A stretch of DNA of 62,344 bases from CAYOWK01 sp964407665 (GTDB lineage Bacteria > Pseudomonadota > Alphaproteobacteria > Caulobacterales > Hyphomonadaceae): assembly GCA_964407665.1 (NCBI GenBank), contig CAYOWK010000023.1, positions 1-62,344 on the forward strand, in the 5' to 3' direction. This document shows positions 41,948 through 50,785 of the stretch, one piece after another. Numbering within the stretch: position 1 is the stretch's first letter; the number at the start of each line of letters is the position of its first letter. The position numbers and the translations under genes are program-made. Below the pieces are notes generated by a model. The model ran no database searches, was not told the origin of the DNA, and saw nothing but the letters and a program-made list of their open reading frames with translations.

Positions 41948-43425
41948 GCCGCTCCTCCCAGGATGGCCTGGATCCTGGCGACCATTTCGGAGCGCGGCGC
42001 CTCGAACTGGCCGGGTCGCTCGGCGCGCCAGGCTTCGTTGTTGGTCATGCCCTTGGCGGCGGCGGCGCCGGCCTTGAGATCCTTGATGGTGACGACGCCC
42101 TGCTCGCGTTCGTTGCCGCCGACGATGATCACGGCGGGCGAGTTGCGGCGGTCGGCGTACTTCATCTGGGCCTTCATGCCCGATGCACCCAGATAGGTCT
42201 CGGCGCGGATGCCTGCGCGGCGCAGCTCGGCGGCGATGCCGCAGTAGTCGGCAATTTCGGCCCGGTCGAGCACCAGCACCACCACGGGGCCGTCGCCGCC
42301 CGTTTCGGCTTCGGACGCCATCGCAGCCGCCAGCCGGCTGACGCCGACCGAGAAGCCGGTTGCAGGCGCAGGCTCGCCCCGGAAGCGCGCCACGAGACCG
42401 TCATAGCGGCCGCCGCCGCCGACCGATCCGAACCGGACCGGCCTGCCCTCGGCGTCCTTGAACTCGCGCAGGAGTTCGGCCTCGAACACGGGCCCGGTGT
42501 AATACTCGAGGCCACGAACGATGGCGGGGTCGAAGATCACCTCGTCCTCGCCGACGCCGATGGCGCGCAGGACGGCGTCTATGGTTCCCAGCTCCTCGAC
42601 GCCGGCGGCGCCCGCTGCCGTTGAGCCCGCCACGTCCGCAAGACGGGCGAGCGTCTCCGCGCGGGTTCCGGTGCGCGCCGTTGCGAAGGCGAGGAAGCGG
42701 TCGATCTGGCTGGCGTTCAGGCCAGCGCCCTTGGTGAAGTCGCCGGATTCATCGAGCCGACCATTGCCCAGCAGGAGCGTGACGCCCTCGACGCCGAACT
42801 TGTCGAACTTGTCGAGCGCGCGGAGCACGGTCTGGCGGACAGCTGGATCGGCCACGGAAGCCGCTTCCATCACGCCGTCGAGCAGGAGGCGGGTGTTGAC
42901 CTTGACGACGTACTCGCCCTTGCCAGCGCCAGCGGCCTGCATGGCTTCCGCAGCGATGGCGATCATCTCGGCGTCGGCTGCGGGACCAGAGACGCCCACC
43001 GCATCAGCGTCGCACTGGATGAACTCACGGAAGCGGAACGGGCCGGGCTTCTCGTTGCGCCAGACGGGACCAGCCGAATAGCGCCGGAACGGCTTGGGGA
43101 TGTTGTTCCAGTTCTCGGCGACATAGCGGGCCAGCGGCGCGGTGTGGTCGTAGCGGAGCGCGATCCACTGCTCGTCGTCGTCCTGGAGGGCGAAGACGCC
43201 CTCGTTGGGCCGGTCTGTGTCGGGCAGGAACTTGCCCAGCGCGTCGACGTATTCGAACGGGCCGGTGTCCAGGGCTTCAAAGCCACAGCGGGCGTAAACC
43301 TGGCTGATTGCATCCACGAGCCGCCGTTCGGCGGTCAGGATCGCTGCCGTCTTATCGGGAAATCCGCGTGGTTTGCGCGCCTCGGGCCGTTGTGGCTCCG
43401 AGCGCTTCTCGACGTCTTCTGACAT
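41944..43425 (-). CDS. hisS: Histidyl-tRNA synthetase
   Basis: This class II synthetase charges tRNA-His. The ATG at 43425 follows GGAAGGGTCCC, a good ribosome site, and gives 493 residues. An upstream extension of the open frame runs into the structured non-coding region and is rejected. The motifs are LRYDHTAPLARYVAEN, YSAGPVWRNEKPGPFRFREF (motif 2), GGGGRYDGLVARF and GFSVGVSRLAAAM (motif 3). The anticodon-binding domain follows (VVLVLDRAEIADY onward). It heads the hisS-hisZ-hisG operon. Confidence 0.96.
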   Translation of the reverse strand: MSEDVEKRSEPQRPEARKPRGFPDKTAAILTAERRLVDAISQVYARCGFEALDTGPFEYVDALGKFLPDTDRPNEGVFALQDDDEQWIALRYDHTAPLARYVAENWNNIPKPFRRYSAGPVWRNEKPGPFRFREFIQCDADAVGVSGPAADAEMIAIAAEAMQAAGAGKGEYVVKVNTRLLLDGVMEAASVADPAVRQTVLRALDKFDKFGVEGVTLLLGNGRLDESGDFTKGAGLNASQIDRFLAFATARTGTRAETLARLADVAGSTAAGAAGVEELGTIDAVLRAIGVGEDEVIFDPAIVRGLEYYTGPVFEAELLREFKDAEGRPVRFGSVGGGGRYDGLVARFRGEPAPATGFSVGVSRLAAAMASEAETGGDGPVVVLVLDRAEIADYCGIAAELRRAGIRAETYLGASGMKAQMKYADRRNSPAVIIVGGNEREQGVVTIKDLKAGAAAAKGMTNNEAWRAERPGQFEAPRSEMVARIQAILGGAA

Positions 43426-43565
43426 GGGACCCTTCCGGCATGGCCGCCGCAATAACCCATAGCCCCTGCTCCCGCAACACGCGCGCGCTCCCGGCAGGAC
43501 CGGCGTGAACCGTCCGATGTGCTGTCGTCTCGCCTCCTTCCTGCCCTTTTGGACAATGGGAGGCC

Positions 43566-43809
43566 GGGGCGCGTGGAAACGCGCCATTGGTAGACAATTG
43601 CCAGCTTTCGCTGGCCGGTTGCGTGTTCCCACGCGCCCCGCAGGTCGTTTGTCGGCCCGGTACGAGGCGGGGGACTTTGAGCCGCGGGTCGCTCCTGACT
43701 CTCGTCAGGAGGAATAGGTCCCCGGGGTTTTGGTCCCGTCCCGTGTTCCCGAGCCAAGCGCGCTGGAGGCTCCGTACCTCCAGGGTTCTCCGGTTTCTCG
43801 TGCCCGGAG
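43566..43809 (-). ncRNA. Candidate structured RNA or 5' leader upstream of hisS
   Basis: Several helices pack into about 245 nt. An 11-bp stem (43566-43576 with 43629-43639) encloses a hairpin whose minus-strand form is GCCAGC-GAAA-GCTGGC (43600-43615). CTCCTGAC-GAGA-GTCAGGAG lies at 43692-43711, inside a 6-bp long-range stem (43670-43675 with 43718-43723). Further hairpins are at 43763-43783 (7 bp) and 43788-43809 (6 bp). Both tetraloops are GNRA only when read on the minus strand, which favours transcription towards hisS. No coding frame here makes a plausible protein. I do not recognise it as tmRNA, RNase P RNA, 6S or SRP RNA. It ends about 140 nt before the hisS ATG. Confidence 0.5.
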
Positions 43810-43814
43810 TCATA

Positions 43815-43899
43815 CTAAGGGTCGCGCAACCGCCGCCTGAAGGCGGCGACGCGCTAGCCTAAGGGTCGCGCAACCACCGCCTACGGCGGTGACGCGCTA
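43815..43899. repeat. Two tandem palindromic repeat units
   Basis: Unit 1 is 43815-43857 and unit 2 is 43859-43899. Each begins ctaagggtcgcgcaac and ends gacgcgcta. The centres are cgccgcc-tga(a)-ggcggcg and caccgcc-tac-ggcggtg. A G-C pair in the first hairpin is replaced by A-T in the second, so pairing is kept. They look like REP-type intergenic elements. Confidence 0.75.
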
Positions 43900-44030
43900 C
43901 CACACGCCGACCGGCGCCTGTCGTTCGTGGCTTCGGCGGCCGCCGAACCCTCCCATGACAGGCGCGAGGGGGAGATTAGGGTTGTTCTGGCTCCCCGGAA
44001 TTCGCGACGTGGTTTCCCGCACATACCGGC

Positions 44031-44134
44031 GTCATCCCGGACGCGACCCAGTCGCGATCCGGGATCCGGAGGGCGGGCTCCGGTGGTCGTTTCCAGATCC
44101 CGCATCAGCGCCCTCCGGGCTTGTGCGGGATGAC
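44031..44134. repeat. Composite palindromic intergenic repeat, about 104 bp
   Basis: The ends are inverted copies (gtcatcccg at 44031-44039 and cgggatgac at 44126-44134). Inside are a hairpin at 44034-44065 (atcccgga with tccgggat, plus an inner gcgac/gtcgc) and a 10-bp inverted repeat, ccggagggcg at 44066-44075 with cgccctccgg at 44109-44118. The cgtcatcccgg...cgggatgacg form is common in alphaproteobacterial intergenic repeats. The rest of the hisS to 44386 spacer shows only a further weak hairpin at 44311-44337. Confidence 0.65.
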
Positions 44135-44385
44135 GGCGAAGGCAGTTACTGGATTGGAAAGGTAGGCGTTTTTTGGGAGCAAGGCTGCGAGCATGCCCGC
44201 TTGAAAGTCATGCCTGTGGTCGGCCCTTCAAGTCTGCCCCCCATGCGCGGGAAACTCCGCCCCTGGCGTGTCCGCTTCCGGAAGGCGGCGCCGAGGTGGT
44301 GAGGCTGCAGGGGGATGTTTCCCACACCTGCATCCCCTCGGGCCGCTTTGGGAAAGCCTTAAGCGAGACCGGCTAGGGTGCCGCC

Positions 44386-44838
44386 ATGATTGCTCGAATG
44401 ATCGTCGCCGCCGCCCTCGTCCTCGCCACGCAGTCCGCCAGCGCCGAGACGCTGGCGAAGACTTTGGAGCTGCGCGCCAAGGCTTTGCTGCCCGCGGTCA
44501 CCAGCCTCCAGCAGACGGCGGCGCGGCGGGCGGCCCTGCCCGCACAGCCCCTGGATGCGAAGGTGGTGTCCGGGCTTGAGGGCTTCGCGATGGACGCAAG
44601 CCGGCTGTCGCGCGATGCGGATGCGGCAGGTGTCATCGACCTGCGCTGCATCTTCAGGGGGATGACGGAAGAGACCGGTGTCCAGCTGGAAGCTGCGGGC
44701 AAGGCCAAGACCGGAACCGAGCAGGCTGCGGCGCTGGCCCGTCTGGTTCACATGCTAAAGGACGCCGCCGAGATTGCTCCGGCAGCTGACGGCGCGATCG
44801 CGCCGCCCAAGCGACCGGACGACAAGTGCAAACCCTGA
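44386..44838 (+). CDS. Small exported protein of unknown function
   Basis: The protein has 150 residues with a signal peptide (about 1-20, ending SASA). The mature part is predicted mostly helical and Ala-rich, with two cysteines in LRCIFRGM and near the C-terminus (DDKCKP). They could form a disulfide, which would suit its neighbours, a DsbD-like reductase and a redoxin. No domain is recognised. It ends 4 bp from the convergent redoxin stop. Confidence 0.72.
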   Translation: MIARMIVAAALVLATQSASAETLAKTLELRAKALLPAVTSLQQTAARRAALPAQPLDAKVVSGLEGFAMDASRLSRDADAAGVIDLRCIFRGMTEETGVQLEAAGKAKTGTEQAAALARLVHMLKDAAEIAPAADGAIAPPKRPDDKCKP

Positions 44839-44842
44839 CCGA

Positions 44843-45490
44843 TCAATACTTGACGTTGCAGCCGTAGGGGACGGTCACGGCGGGGTTCGGGCTCTTGCCG
44901 GCCTTCACGGCGTCAAGAGCCGCCAGGACGTGGTTCGTGGCCTTGGGGATGTCGGCTTCCTTGCTCGACGGGATGGAGTCGATGGCGCCGCTGTAGGCGA
45001 TCTTCCCCTCGGGCGTGATGACGTACATGTGGGGCGTCGTCTTGGCGCCATAGGCCTTGCCCATCGAGCCGTCCGGATCGAGCAGGACGTGGCTGGGCGC
45101 TGCGTTGCGGTCCGTGGTCAGCCGCACGGCGGTCGCGGCATCGACATGGCCCTGGGCGCCCTTTTTCGAGGAGATGACCGACAGCCAGACGACATCACCG
45201 CTGGCTTTCGCGGCTTGCTGGGTCTTCTGCATGTTGCCGCTGTTGTAGTGCTTCTTGACGAACGGGCAGCCGTCGTTGGTCCACTCCAGCACCACGGTCT
45301 TGCCCGCGAAGTCGGAGAGCGAGACCTGCTTGCCTGACGCAGACATCTCGGAAAACGCCGGAGCGGCGTCTCCGGCGGTGGCGGCGTCGGCGCGTTGTTC
45401 CGTCAGGGGGAAGACGGTCAGCACACCGGCTGTCACGGCGACAGCGGCGGCCGCAAGGATCGGAAGACGGGTACGGGCAAAGGCCTTCAC
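44843..45490 (-). CDS. Exported redoxin-domain (AhpC/TSA-like) protein
   Basis: The 215-residue protein has an N-terminal signal anchor (about 8-28) and a thioredoxin fold. The active loop is WTNDGCPFVKKHY with a single cysteine, C75, in place of a CxxC pair. TTPHMYVITPEGK carries the cis-Pro. A second cysteine lies in the C-terminal tail (VPYGCNVKY). It probably works as a periplasmic thiol-based peroxidase or a partner of the DsbD-like protein encoded 12 bp upstream on the same strand. The exact reaction is inferred. Confidence 0.85.
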   Translation of the reverse strand: MKAFARTRLPILAAAAVAVTAGVLTVFPLTEQRADAATAGDAAPAFSEMSASGKQVSLSDFAGKTVVLEWTNDGCPFVKKHYNSGNMQKTQQAAKASGDVVWLSVISSKKGAQGHVDAATAVRLTTDRNAAPSHVLLDPDGSMGKAYGAKTTPHMYVITPEGKIAYSGAIDSIPSSKEADIPKATNHVLAALDAVKAGKSPNPAVTVPYGCNVKY

Positions 45491-45502
45491 AGCGTGTCTC
45501 CT

Positions 45503-47689
45503 TCAGGTGGGTTGGCGGGCATCCGGGCTGGCGGGGCCAAGGTCGGCGGCGGCAGCGCCAGCGGCCTTGCGCATCGAAGTGACAACCGTTCCGGCGGTCA
45601 GAAGTTGCGGCAGGATCTCGGGTTCGCCGCCGCCTGCGGGATAGACGAGGTAGAGGGGCACGCCCGCCCGGCCATGCTTGGCCAGCTCGGCGGCGATGAT
45701 CTCGTCACGATTGGTCCAATCGGCCTTCAGGAGGACGGCGCGGGTTTCAGCAAACACCGCCTTCACTTCCGAGGACACCAGCGTGCCGCGCTCGTTGACC
45801 TGGCAGGTCACGCACCAGCGGGCCGTGAAGTCGACGAAGACGGGGCGGCCTTCGGCCTGGGCCTGTGCAATCCGGTCGAGTGACCAGGGCTCGTACACGC
45901 TGTCGGCGGCGGAGGCTGTGACAAGTTCGGGAGCGGCGGCGGGGCGCAGGCCAAACGCCAGGCTGGGGCCCAGCAGACCAGCGAGGATGAACAGGCCCGC
46001 CGCGACGCGACCGCCGGTCCGGCTGCCGATGGCGTTTGCCAGCCAGACGCCGAAGGAGAGCACAGCGGCGGCGGCGACCGTCAGGATGACGGCGTCCGAT
46101 CCGCCCTGCCCGGCGAGAACCCAGAGCAGCCAGACGGCGGTGAGGAACATCGGGAAGGCCAGCACCTGCCGGAAGGTGGCCATCCAGGCGCCGGGCTTGG
46201 GCAGCATGCGGGCCAGCGCGGGCGAGAAGCTGAGCGCCAGCAGCGGGGCCGCCATGCCGAGGCCGATGAGCAGGAAGACGCCGATCACGACTGGCGGCGG
46301 CTGGGACAGCGCCACGCCGACTGCCGGCGCCATGAAGGGGCCGACGCACGGAGCGCCGACGAAGCCGGCCAGCAGGCCGGTGAAGAAGGCGCCGGAGACG
46401 CCCTGCTTCTGGGTCAGCTCGTTGCCCACGCCCATCAGCGAGCCGCCGATCTCGAACACGCCCAGCAGGTTGAGGCCCACAGCGAACATCAGCAGCGTGA
46501 AGAAGGCGACCACGGGCGGATACTGGAGCTGGAAGCCGAGGCCGGCCGCAACGCCCGCCGCCTTCAGGGCGATCAGGGCGGCGCCGACCAGGGCAAAGCA
46601 GATCAGGACGCCCGCCGTGTAGGCGAGGCCGTGGGCGCGGGTCTCGGCAGGATTGTGGGCGACCTTGACCATGCTGGCGGCCTTGATCGACAGCACGGGC
46701 AGCACGCAGGGCATCAGGTTCAGGATCAGGCCGCCAAGGAAGGCGCCAATGAGGACAGGCAGGAGGGCTGCGAACCCGCCGCCGCCGCTTCCCGAACCGG
46801 AGCCGGAAGCGCCAAAGGCGCGGTCGGAGACGCCGGCCGGGATCACGCCCGGCTTGCTCTCGACAGACCAGGCCAGACGCTCGCCATCCTTGAGGTCGGC
46901 GACGATGACGCCGGCCAGCGGAAGGTCGCCGGCTTCGGCGTAGTCGGAGATGGCGAGATCAAAGGACACGCCGGCGTCGCCGAAGCGGATGTCCTGCGGG
47001 GCGGCGTGGGCGATATCCTGGGTGTCGGGGAAGAAGCGCAGGCTGACGGCGTCAGCGGCGGCGCCGGAAATCCGGACGTCGGAGACGCCCAGCTTGATGC
47101 GGGCGCCGTCGCGTGCGGAGAACGCCTCGCCATTCGAGGCGGCGGGAACCTGCTCGAGGGCGGAGGCAATTGCGGCGCTGCCGGCTTCATCGGGGGCGAG
47201 GACCGCGGAAACCGGGACGCTGAAGACCAGATCAGCCGATTCCGGAATGCAGGTCTCGAGGCAGATCAGCCAGGAGGCGTCGCCCTTCAGCTGGATGATG
47301 TCGCCGGGCTGGGCGGTCGCGGGGATGGTGATCTCGAACGGCAGGACGAGCTCGTGCTCGTAGCCATAGTTCATGAGGGTGGCCAGCGGGATGGCGTGCG
47401 GGGCTGGCCACATGAACTCGCCGGTGGCTGCGCCTTCGGGCAGCGTCCAGTCGATTTCGGGCGGGAGGCCGGAATCTCCGGGGTTTTTCCAGTAGACGTG
47501 CCAGCCGCCTTCATCGAGGTCGAGCTTGAGGGCCGCCATGAAACGGTCGCCGGGGACGACGCTGGACCGCTCCGAGATGATCGACGCCTCGGTATGCTCG
47601 GTGCGCACGGGCTGCGCGCCGACAGACTGGGCGAAGGCGGTCGGCAGGCAGGCCAGGGTGAAGGCCAGAACGAGCAGCCAGCGGATCAA
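45503..47689 (-). CDS. DsbD/ScsB-like thiol:disulfide interchange protein
   Basis: This 728-residue protein moves electrons from cytoplasmic thioredoxin to the periplasm. The order is a signal peptide (about 1-20), then an N-terminal periplasmic DsbC/DsbD-N-like domain with SWLICLETCIPE. A membrane domain of about eight helices follows, with LNLMPCVLPVLSIK and GFVGAPCVGPFMAPA supplying the redox cysteines. The C-terminal thioredoxin domain has FTARWCVTCQVNE. All cysteine pairs are present, so it should be active. The redoxin gene follows 12 bp downstream and is a plausible client. Confidence 0.92.
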   Translation of the reverse strand: MIRWLLVLAFTLACLPTAFAQSVGAQPVRTEHTEASIISERSSVVPGDRFMAALKLDLDEGGWHVYWKNPGDSGLPPEIDWTLPEGAATGEFMWPAPHAIPLATLMNYGYEHELVLPFEITIPATAQPGDIIQLKGDASWLICLETCIPESADLVFSVPVSAVLAPDEAGSAAIASALEQVPAASNGEAFSARDGARIKLGVSDVRISGAAADAVSLRFFPDTQDIAHAAPQDIRFGDAGVSFDLAISDYAEAGDLPLAGVIVADLKDGERLAWSVESKPGVIPAGVSDRAFGASGSGSGSGGGGFAALLPVLIGAFLGGLILNLMPCVLPVLSIKAASMVKVAHNPAETRAHGLAYTAGVLICFALVGAALIALKAAGVAAGLGFQLQYPPVVAFFTLLMFAVGLNLLGVFEIGGSLMGVGNELTQKQGVSGAFFTGLLAGFVGAPCVGPFMAPAVGVALSQPPPVVIGVFLLIGLGMAAPLLALSFSPALARMLPKPGAWMATFRQVLAFPMFLTAVWLLWVLAGQGGSDAVILTVAAAAVLSFGVWLANAIGSRTGGRVAAGLFILAGLLGPSLAFGLRPAAAPELVTASAADSVYEPWSLDRIAQAQAEGRPVFVDFTARWCVTCQVNERGTLVSSEVKAVFAETRAVLLKADWTNRDEIIAAELAKHGRAGVPLYLVYPAGGGEPEILPQLLTAGTVVTSMRKAAGAAAADLGPASPDARQPT

Positions 47690-47840
47690 GCGGTCATCTC
47701 CTGAGGCAGGGACAGGTTCAGGCGAGGCGCCCGTGGTCCACTCTTCCAGCGCGGTTCTGGCGTTCGGTTGCCGCCCCGCACTGGTTATACGAGGCCAACC
47801 GGGCCCCGGTTACAATTTGTCAGATCGTGCAGAAATAGAA

Positions 47841-47870
47841 CGAGGCGGCCGGTATGGTCCAGCCGCCTCG
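47841..47870 (-). terminator. Hairpin after the SapC gene
   Basis: A 9-bp stem (cgaggcggc with gccgcctcg) lies 38 bp beyond the SapC stop. On the minus strand it exits into TTCTATTTC, a weak U-rich tract. Confidence 0.55.
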
Positions 47871-47907
47871 CCCGTTCGTGACAGTCAGTGATATCAGACT
47901 GTTATGA

Positions 47908-48705
47908 CTAGTTCGGCGTTCCCGCCGGAGCCGCGAGGCGGCGCAGCGTGCGCTGGATGACGCGCTGCCAGTTCAGCAGCGAAACCATGTGCGCATAGAT
48001 CGGAGCCAGGGCGCCCGTGTTGCGGATTTCCTGGAACTGGTCGTTGGACAGGCTGTTCACGGCTTCCTCGGAGACCGCGAAGTAGTCCGCGATCTTCTGG
48101 GGCTCGCCCGGATTGCCGGCCGCGTCGCGCGGCGTGAACGTGACCGTCTTTGTCTCGAACAGGCCCGCCTTGTCGATCATCTCGACAAATTCCACCGTCG
48201 CCCGGCGCTGACGCTCGAATTCCTTGCAGAATTCAATGGCGTCCTGCGTGAACTTCGAGGGCTGGTCGCCGTCGAAGAGCGGGACGTCAGGCTTGTCGGA
48301 GACCATCGAGGCGTCGCGGTCGATGCAGAGCAGCAGACGGTCGCTCTGGTTGTCGGAGGCGAAGACGAACGGATACCGGCGGACGAAGGCCGGCATGTAG
48401 CTGTCCGGATCGGGGTTGCCCGCCGCGTCCACGTACTCGTTCTCGTTCTGGCGGATGCCCATGACGGCCACCGGGGTCTTTTCCGGTCCCACGAAGATGA
48501 TGGGGTAGGACGTCGCGGTCAGGCCGAACTCGGTTACCGTAACGGGAACCGCATGGGCCGTTTTCAGGAACGAGAACGGCGCCGCGACCTGCTTGACGCC
48601 GAGATTCCGGTGCTTGTCGAGCGACAGCGGCTCCGGCCGACGGTAAAAGAGGACCTGGCCCGTAAGCTCGGGCGCAAGATTTCCCCCCGGCGCGCCGTTT
48701 TCCAT
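47908..48705 (-). CDS. SapC family protein
   Basis: The ATG at 48705 (MENGAPGGNLAPEL) follows AGGAGTAAACAGC and is preferred over one 24 bases upstream; the product has 265 residues. Family blocks are PLSLDKHRNLGVK, ATSYPIIFVG, AFVRRYPFVFA and CIDRDASMV. SapC was first named in a surface-array (S-layer) secretion context, and in marine and freshwater alphaproteobacteria it is often found near TonB-dependent receptors. The molecular role is unknown. No signal peptide is visible. The gene is divergent from the DUF885 gene. Confidence 0.88.
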   Translation of the reverse strand: MENGAPGGNLAPELTGQVLFYRRPEPLSLDKHRNLGVKQVAAPFSFLKTAHAVPVTVTEFGLTATSYPIIFVGPEKTPVAVMGIRQNENEYVDAAGNPDPDSYMPAFVRRYPFVFASDNQSDRLLLCIDRDASMVSDKPDVPLFDGDQPSKFTQDAIEFCKEFERQRRATVEFVEMIDKAGLFETKTVTFTPRDAAGNPGEPQKIADYFAVSEEAVNSLSNDQFQEIRNTGALAPIYAHMVSLLNWQRVIQRTLRRLAAPAGTPN

Positions 48706-48753
48706 GCTGTTTACTCCTGCTTGATGCATCGCGGTCTCTAACGGAAAACCTCG

Positions 48754-50649
48754 GTGGCCTCAACTGATCCGATTCCCTTGAAGGATTTTCTGTTGTTCAT
48801 CCGGAAATTCCCTTTCACAGCAGGCGCATTGGCGCTCGCAATACTGGCGTCGGGCTGCTCCGGGGAGCCTCCGAGCCAGGATACGGAGCTGTTCGAGCTG
48901 GCCGACACCATCGGCCGCCGGGAACTGATCCATACGCCGGAACTGGCGACATCCCTTGGCGTGTCTGCGGAAACCTTCGGGCGGCCCTACAACGGCATCC
49001 TCGATGACCGGTCCATGGCGGCGACCGAGCGGCAAAGGCTGGCGCGCCTTGAGGATCTCGAGGCCCTTACGGCCCTCAGCCGGTCGCGCCTGTCGCGCGA
49101 CGCCCAGCGGATGCGCGACACGCTGATGTACGAGCTGGGCGCGACGGTGGAGGCTGGCAGCCATGGCTACGGGCGCACCCGACTTGGCCTGACCATGCCT
49201 TATCTGATTTCGCCCTCCGACGGGGCCTATGTGGATGTCGTGAAATTCCTCCTCCGCCGCCACCCGATCCGGTCTCGGCAGGATGCCGACGCCTGGCTGG
49301 CCCGCCTCCGGCAGCTGCCACAGGCCATGACGGACGAACGCAGGCGGTTTGCACTCGATATTGACAGCGGGGCCGTCCCTCCCCGCATCATCCTCGACAA
49401 GACGCTCGCGCAGGCGCGGGCGCTTTCACCGGCTCGCGGGGGCGAGGGCGTCCTGATCGCTCACCTCCGCAGTGAACTGGCCACCATCAGCGCCATTCCA
49501 GCCGAGGAAGCCGCCCGTATTGTCGGCGAGGCCGCCACCATCGTCGAGGACGAGGTTCGCCCCGCCTATGCTGACCTGATCAAGCTGCTGGAGACCGCGC
49601 GCGAGACATCGTCGGACGGCCCCGGCGTATGGCGGCTCCCCGACGGCGACGCCTATTACCGAAGCGCGCTGCGGATGGTCGGCGGGACGGACCTTTCCCC
49701 AGAGGAAGTCGGCGACGCCGGTCAGAAGCTGGTGGAAACCTACACGGCCGAACTGGGCGAAGCCTTGACAGCCGTCGGGCTCGTGGAGGGCACAATCGCC
49801 CAGCGCCTCCAGGCGCTCTCGGTTGATCCCCGCTTTGTCTTCACCGAGGATCCCGAAGGCAACGCAGGCCTGATCGCAGTCATCGACCGCCGCCGCGCCT
49901 GGGCGCGCAACCAGCTGTCCCGGATGGTCTCGACGGCGCCGAAGGACGCTCTGGCGATCCGGATCGCGGATAACAGCCTGATGCCGGAGACGGCGCCCGG
50001 CGCGTGGTACAAGCCGGCGTCGCTGGATGGCGTGCGGCCAGCCAGCCTGAACCTGCGCAAGCAGCTCGTCGCCGACTGGCCGATCTGGATGCTGCCGACG
50101 CTGGCGTTCCATGAAGCCACGCCGGGTCATGATCTGCAGGTTTCGGTCGCGGATCTGCGCAAGGACGTGCCGGTCGTGATGCGGTTGTCCGCCTTCCCGG
50201 CCTACACCGAGGGCTGGGCCGTCTATGCCGAAGACCTGGCGGCCGAGATGGGCGCCTACACCGACGACCCCTATGGCCGCATCGGCTATCTCCAGTCGAT
50301 CCTGTTGCGCGCCGCGCGGATGGTGCTGGATGTCGGCCTGCACAGCGAGCGGTGGACCTATCCCGAAGCTGTCAACTGGATGGCCAACACCGCTGGCCTT
50401 TCGGTGGAAGACGCGCAGGCCGAGGTGGATCGCTGCATCACCCGTCCGGGCATGTGCGCGTCGTACATGCTGGGCCGGGAGAAGCTCCGGTATCTGCGCA
50501 ACTCGGCGGATTCCTCGCTGGGGCCGGCGTTCGACCTCCAGGCTTTCCACGATCTTGTCCTCGCGCATGGTCCGCGCCCGCTGCAGGTCGTGGAGCAGGA
50601 CGTGCAGGACTGGATTGTGGCCGCGCTGGCGCCGCCGCCTGTGCAATAG
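48754..50649 (+). CDS. DUF885 metallopeptidase-like lipoprotein
   Basis: The 631-residue protein has a lipobox, ILASGC (about residue 35). The zinc motif HEATPGHDLQ lies at about residue 453, with YTEGWAVYAEDLA downstream providing a second Glu. DUF885 proteins resemble M3/M32-like gluzincins and are thought to be carboxypeptidases, but substrates are unproven. The start is uncertain: the GTG at 48754 gives a long n-region, while a TTG at 48793 just after AAGGAT would open directly at the hydrophobic core. It is divergent from the SapC gene. Confidence 0.88.
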   Translation: MASTDPIPLKDFLLFIRKFPFTAGALALAILASGCSGEPPSQDTELFELADTIGRRELIHTPELATSLGVSAETFGRPYNGILDDRSMAATERQRLARLEDLEALTALSRSRLSRDAQRMRDTLMYELGATVEAGSHGYGRTRLGLTMPYLISPSDGAYVDVVKFLLRRHPIRSRQDADAWLARLRQLPQAMTDERRRFALDIDSGAVPPRIILDKTLAQARALSPARGGEGVLIAHLRSELATISAIPAEEAARIVGEAATIVEDEVRPAYADLIKLLETARETSSDGPGVWRLPDGDAYYRSALRMVGGTDLSPEEVGDAGQKLVETYTAELGEALTAVGLVEGTIAQRLQALSVDPRFVFTEDPEGNAGLIAVIDRRRAWARNQLSRMVSTAPKDALAIRIADNSLMPETAPGAWYKPASLDGVRPASLNLRKQLVADWPIWMLPTLAFHEATPGHDLQVSVADLRKDVPVVMRLSAFPAYTEGWAVYAEDLAAEMGAYTDDPYGRIGYLQSILLRAARMVLDVGLHSERWTYPEAVNWMANTAGLSVEDAQAEVDRCITRPGMCASYMLGREKLRYLRNSADSSLGPAFDLQAFHDLVLAHGPRPLQVVEQDVQDWIVAALAPPPVQ

Positions 50650-50785
50650 CTCCAATACGTTCGAAGCCGCCAGTTGAACGCCGTCGTGCCGGAAACTCGC
50701 CTGAATGTTTGCGCCAACTTGTCGCAGGGCGCAGCCAGGCGCATAACTCGCTCGGGTGCAGCTCACACAGCTTCAGGGGACTTCG

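Noticed and set aside
43335..43813. Minus-strand open frames of 140 and 153 codons upstream of and into hisS
   Set aside because: Composition is Arg/Pro/Gly-rich and domain-free, two frames compete, and they cover the hairpin cluster. They look like by-products of structured non-coding DNA.
43815..43899. Possible CRISPR repeats
   Set aside because: There are only two adjacent copies with no unique spacers between them and no cas genes nearby. The units are palindromic REP-like elements.
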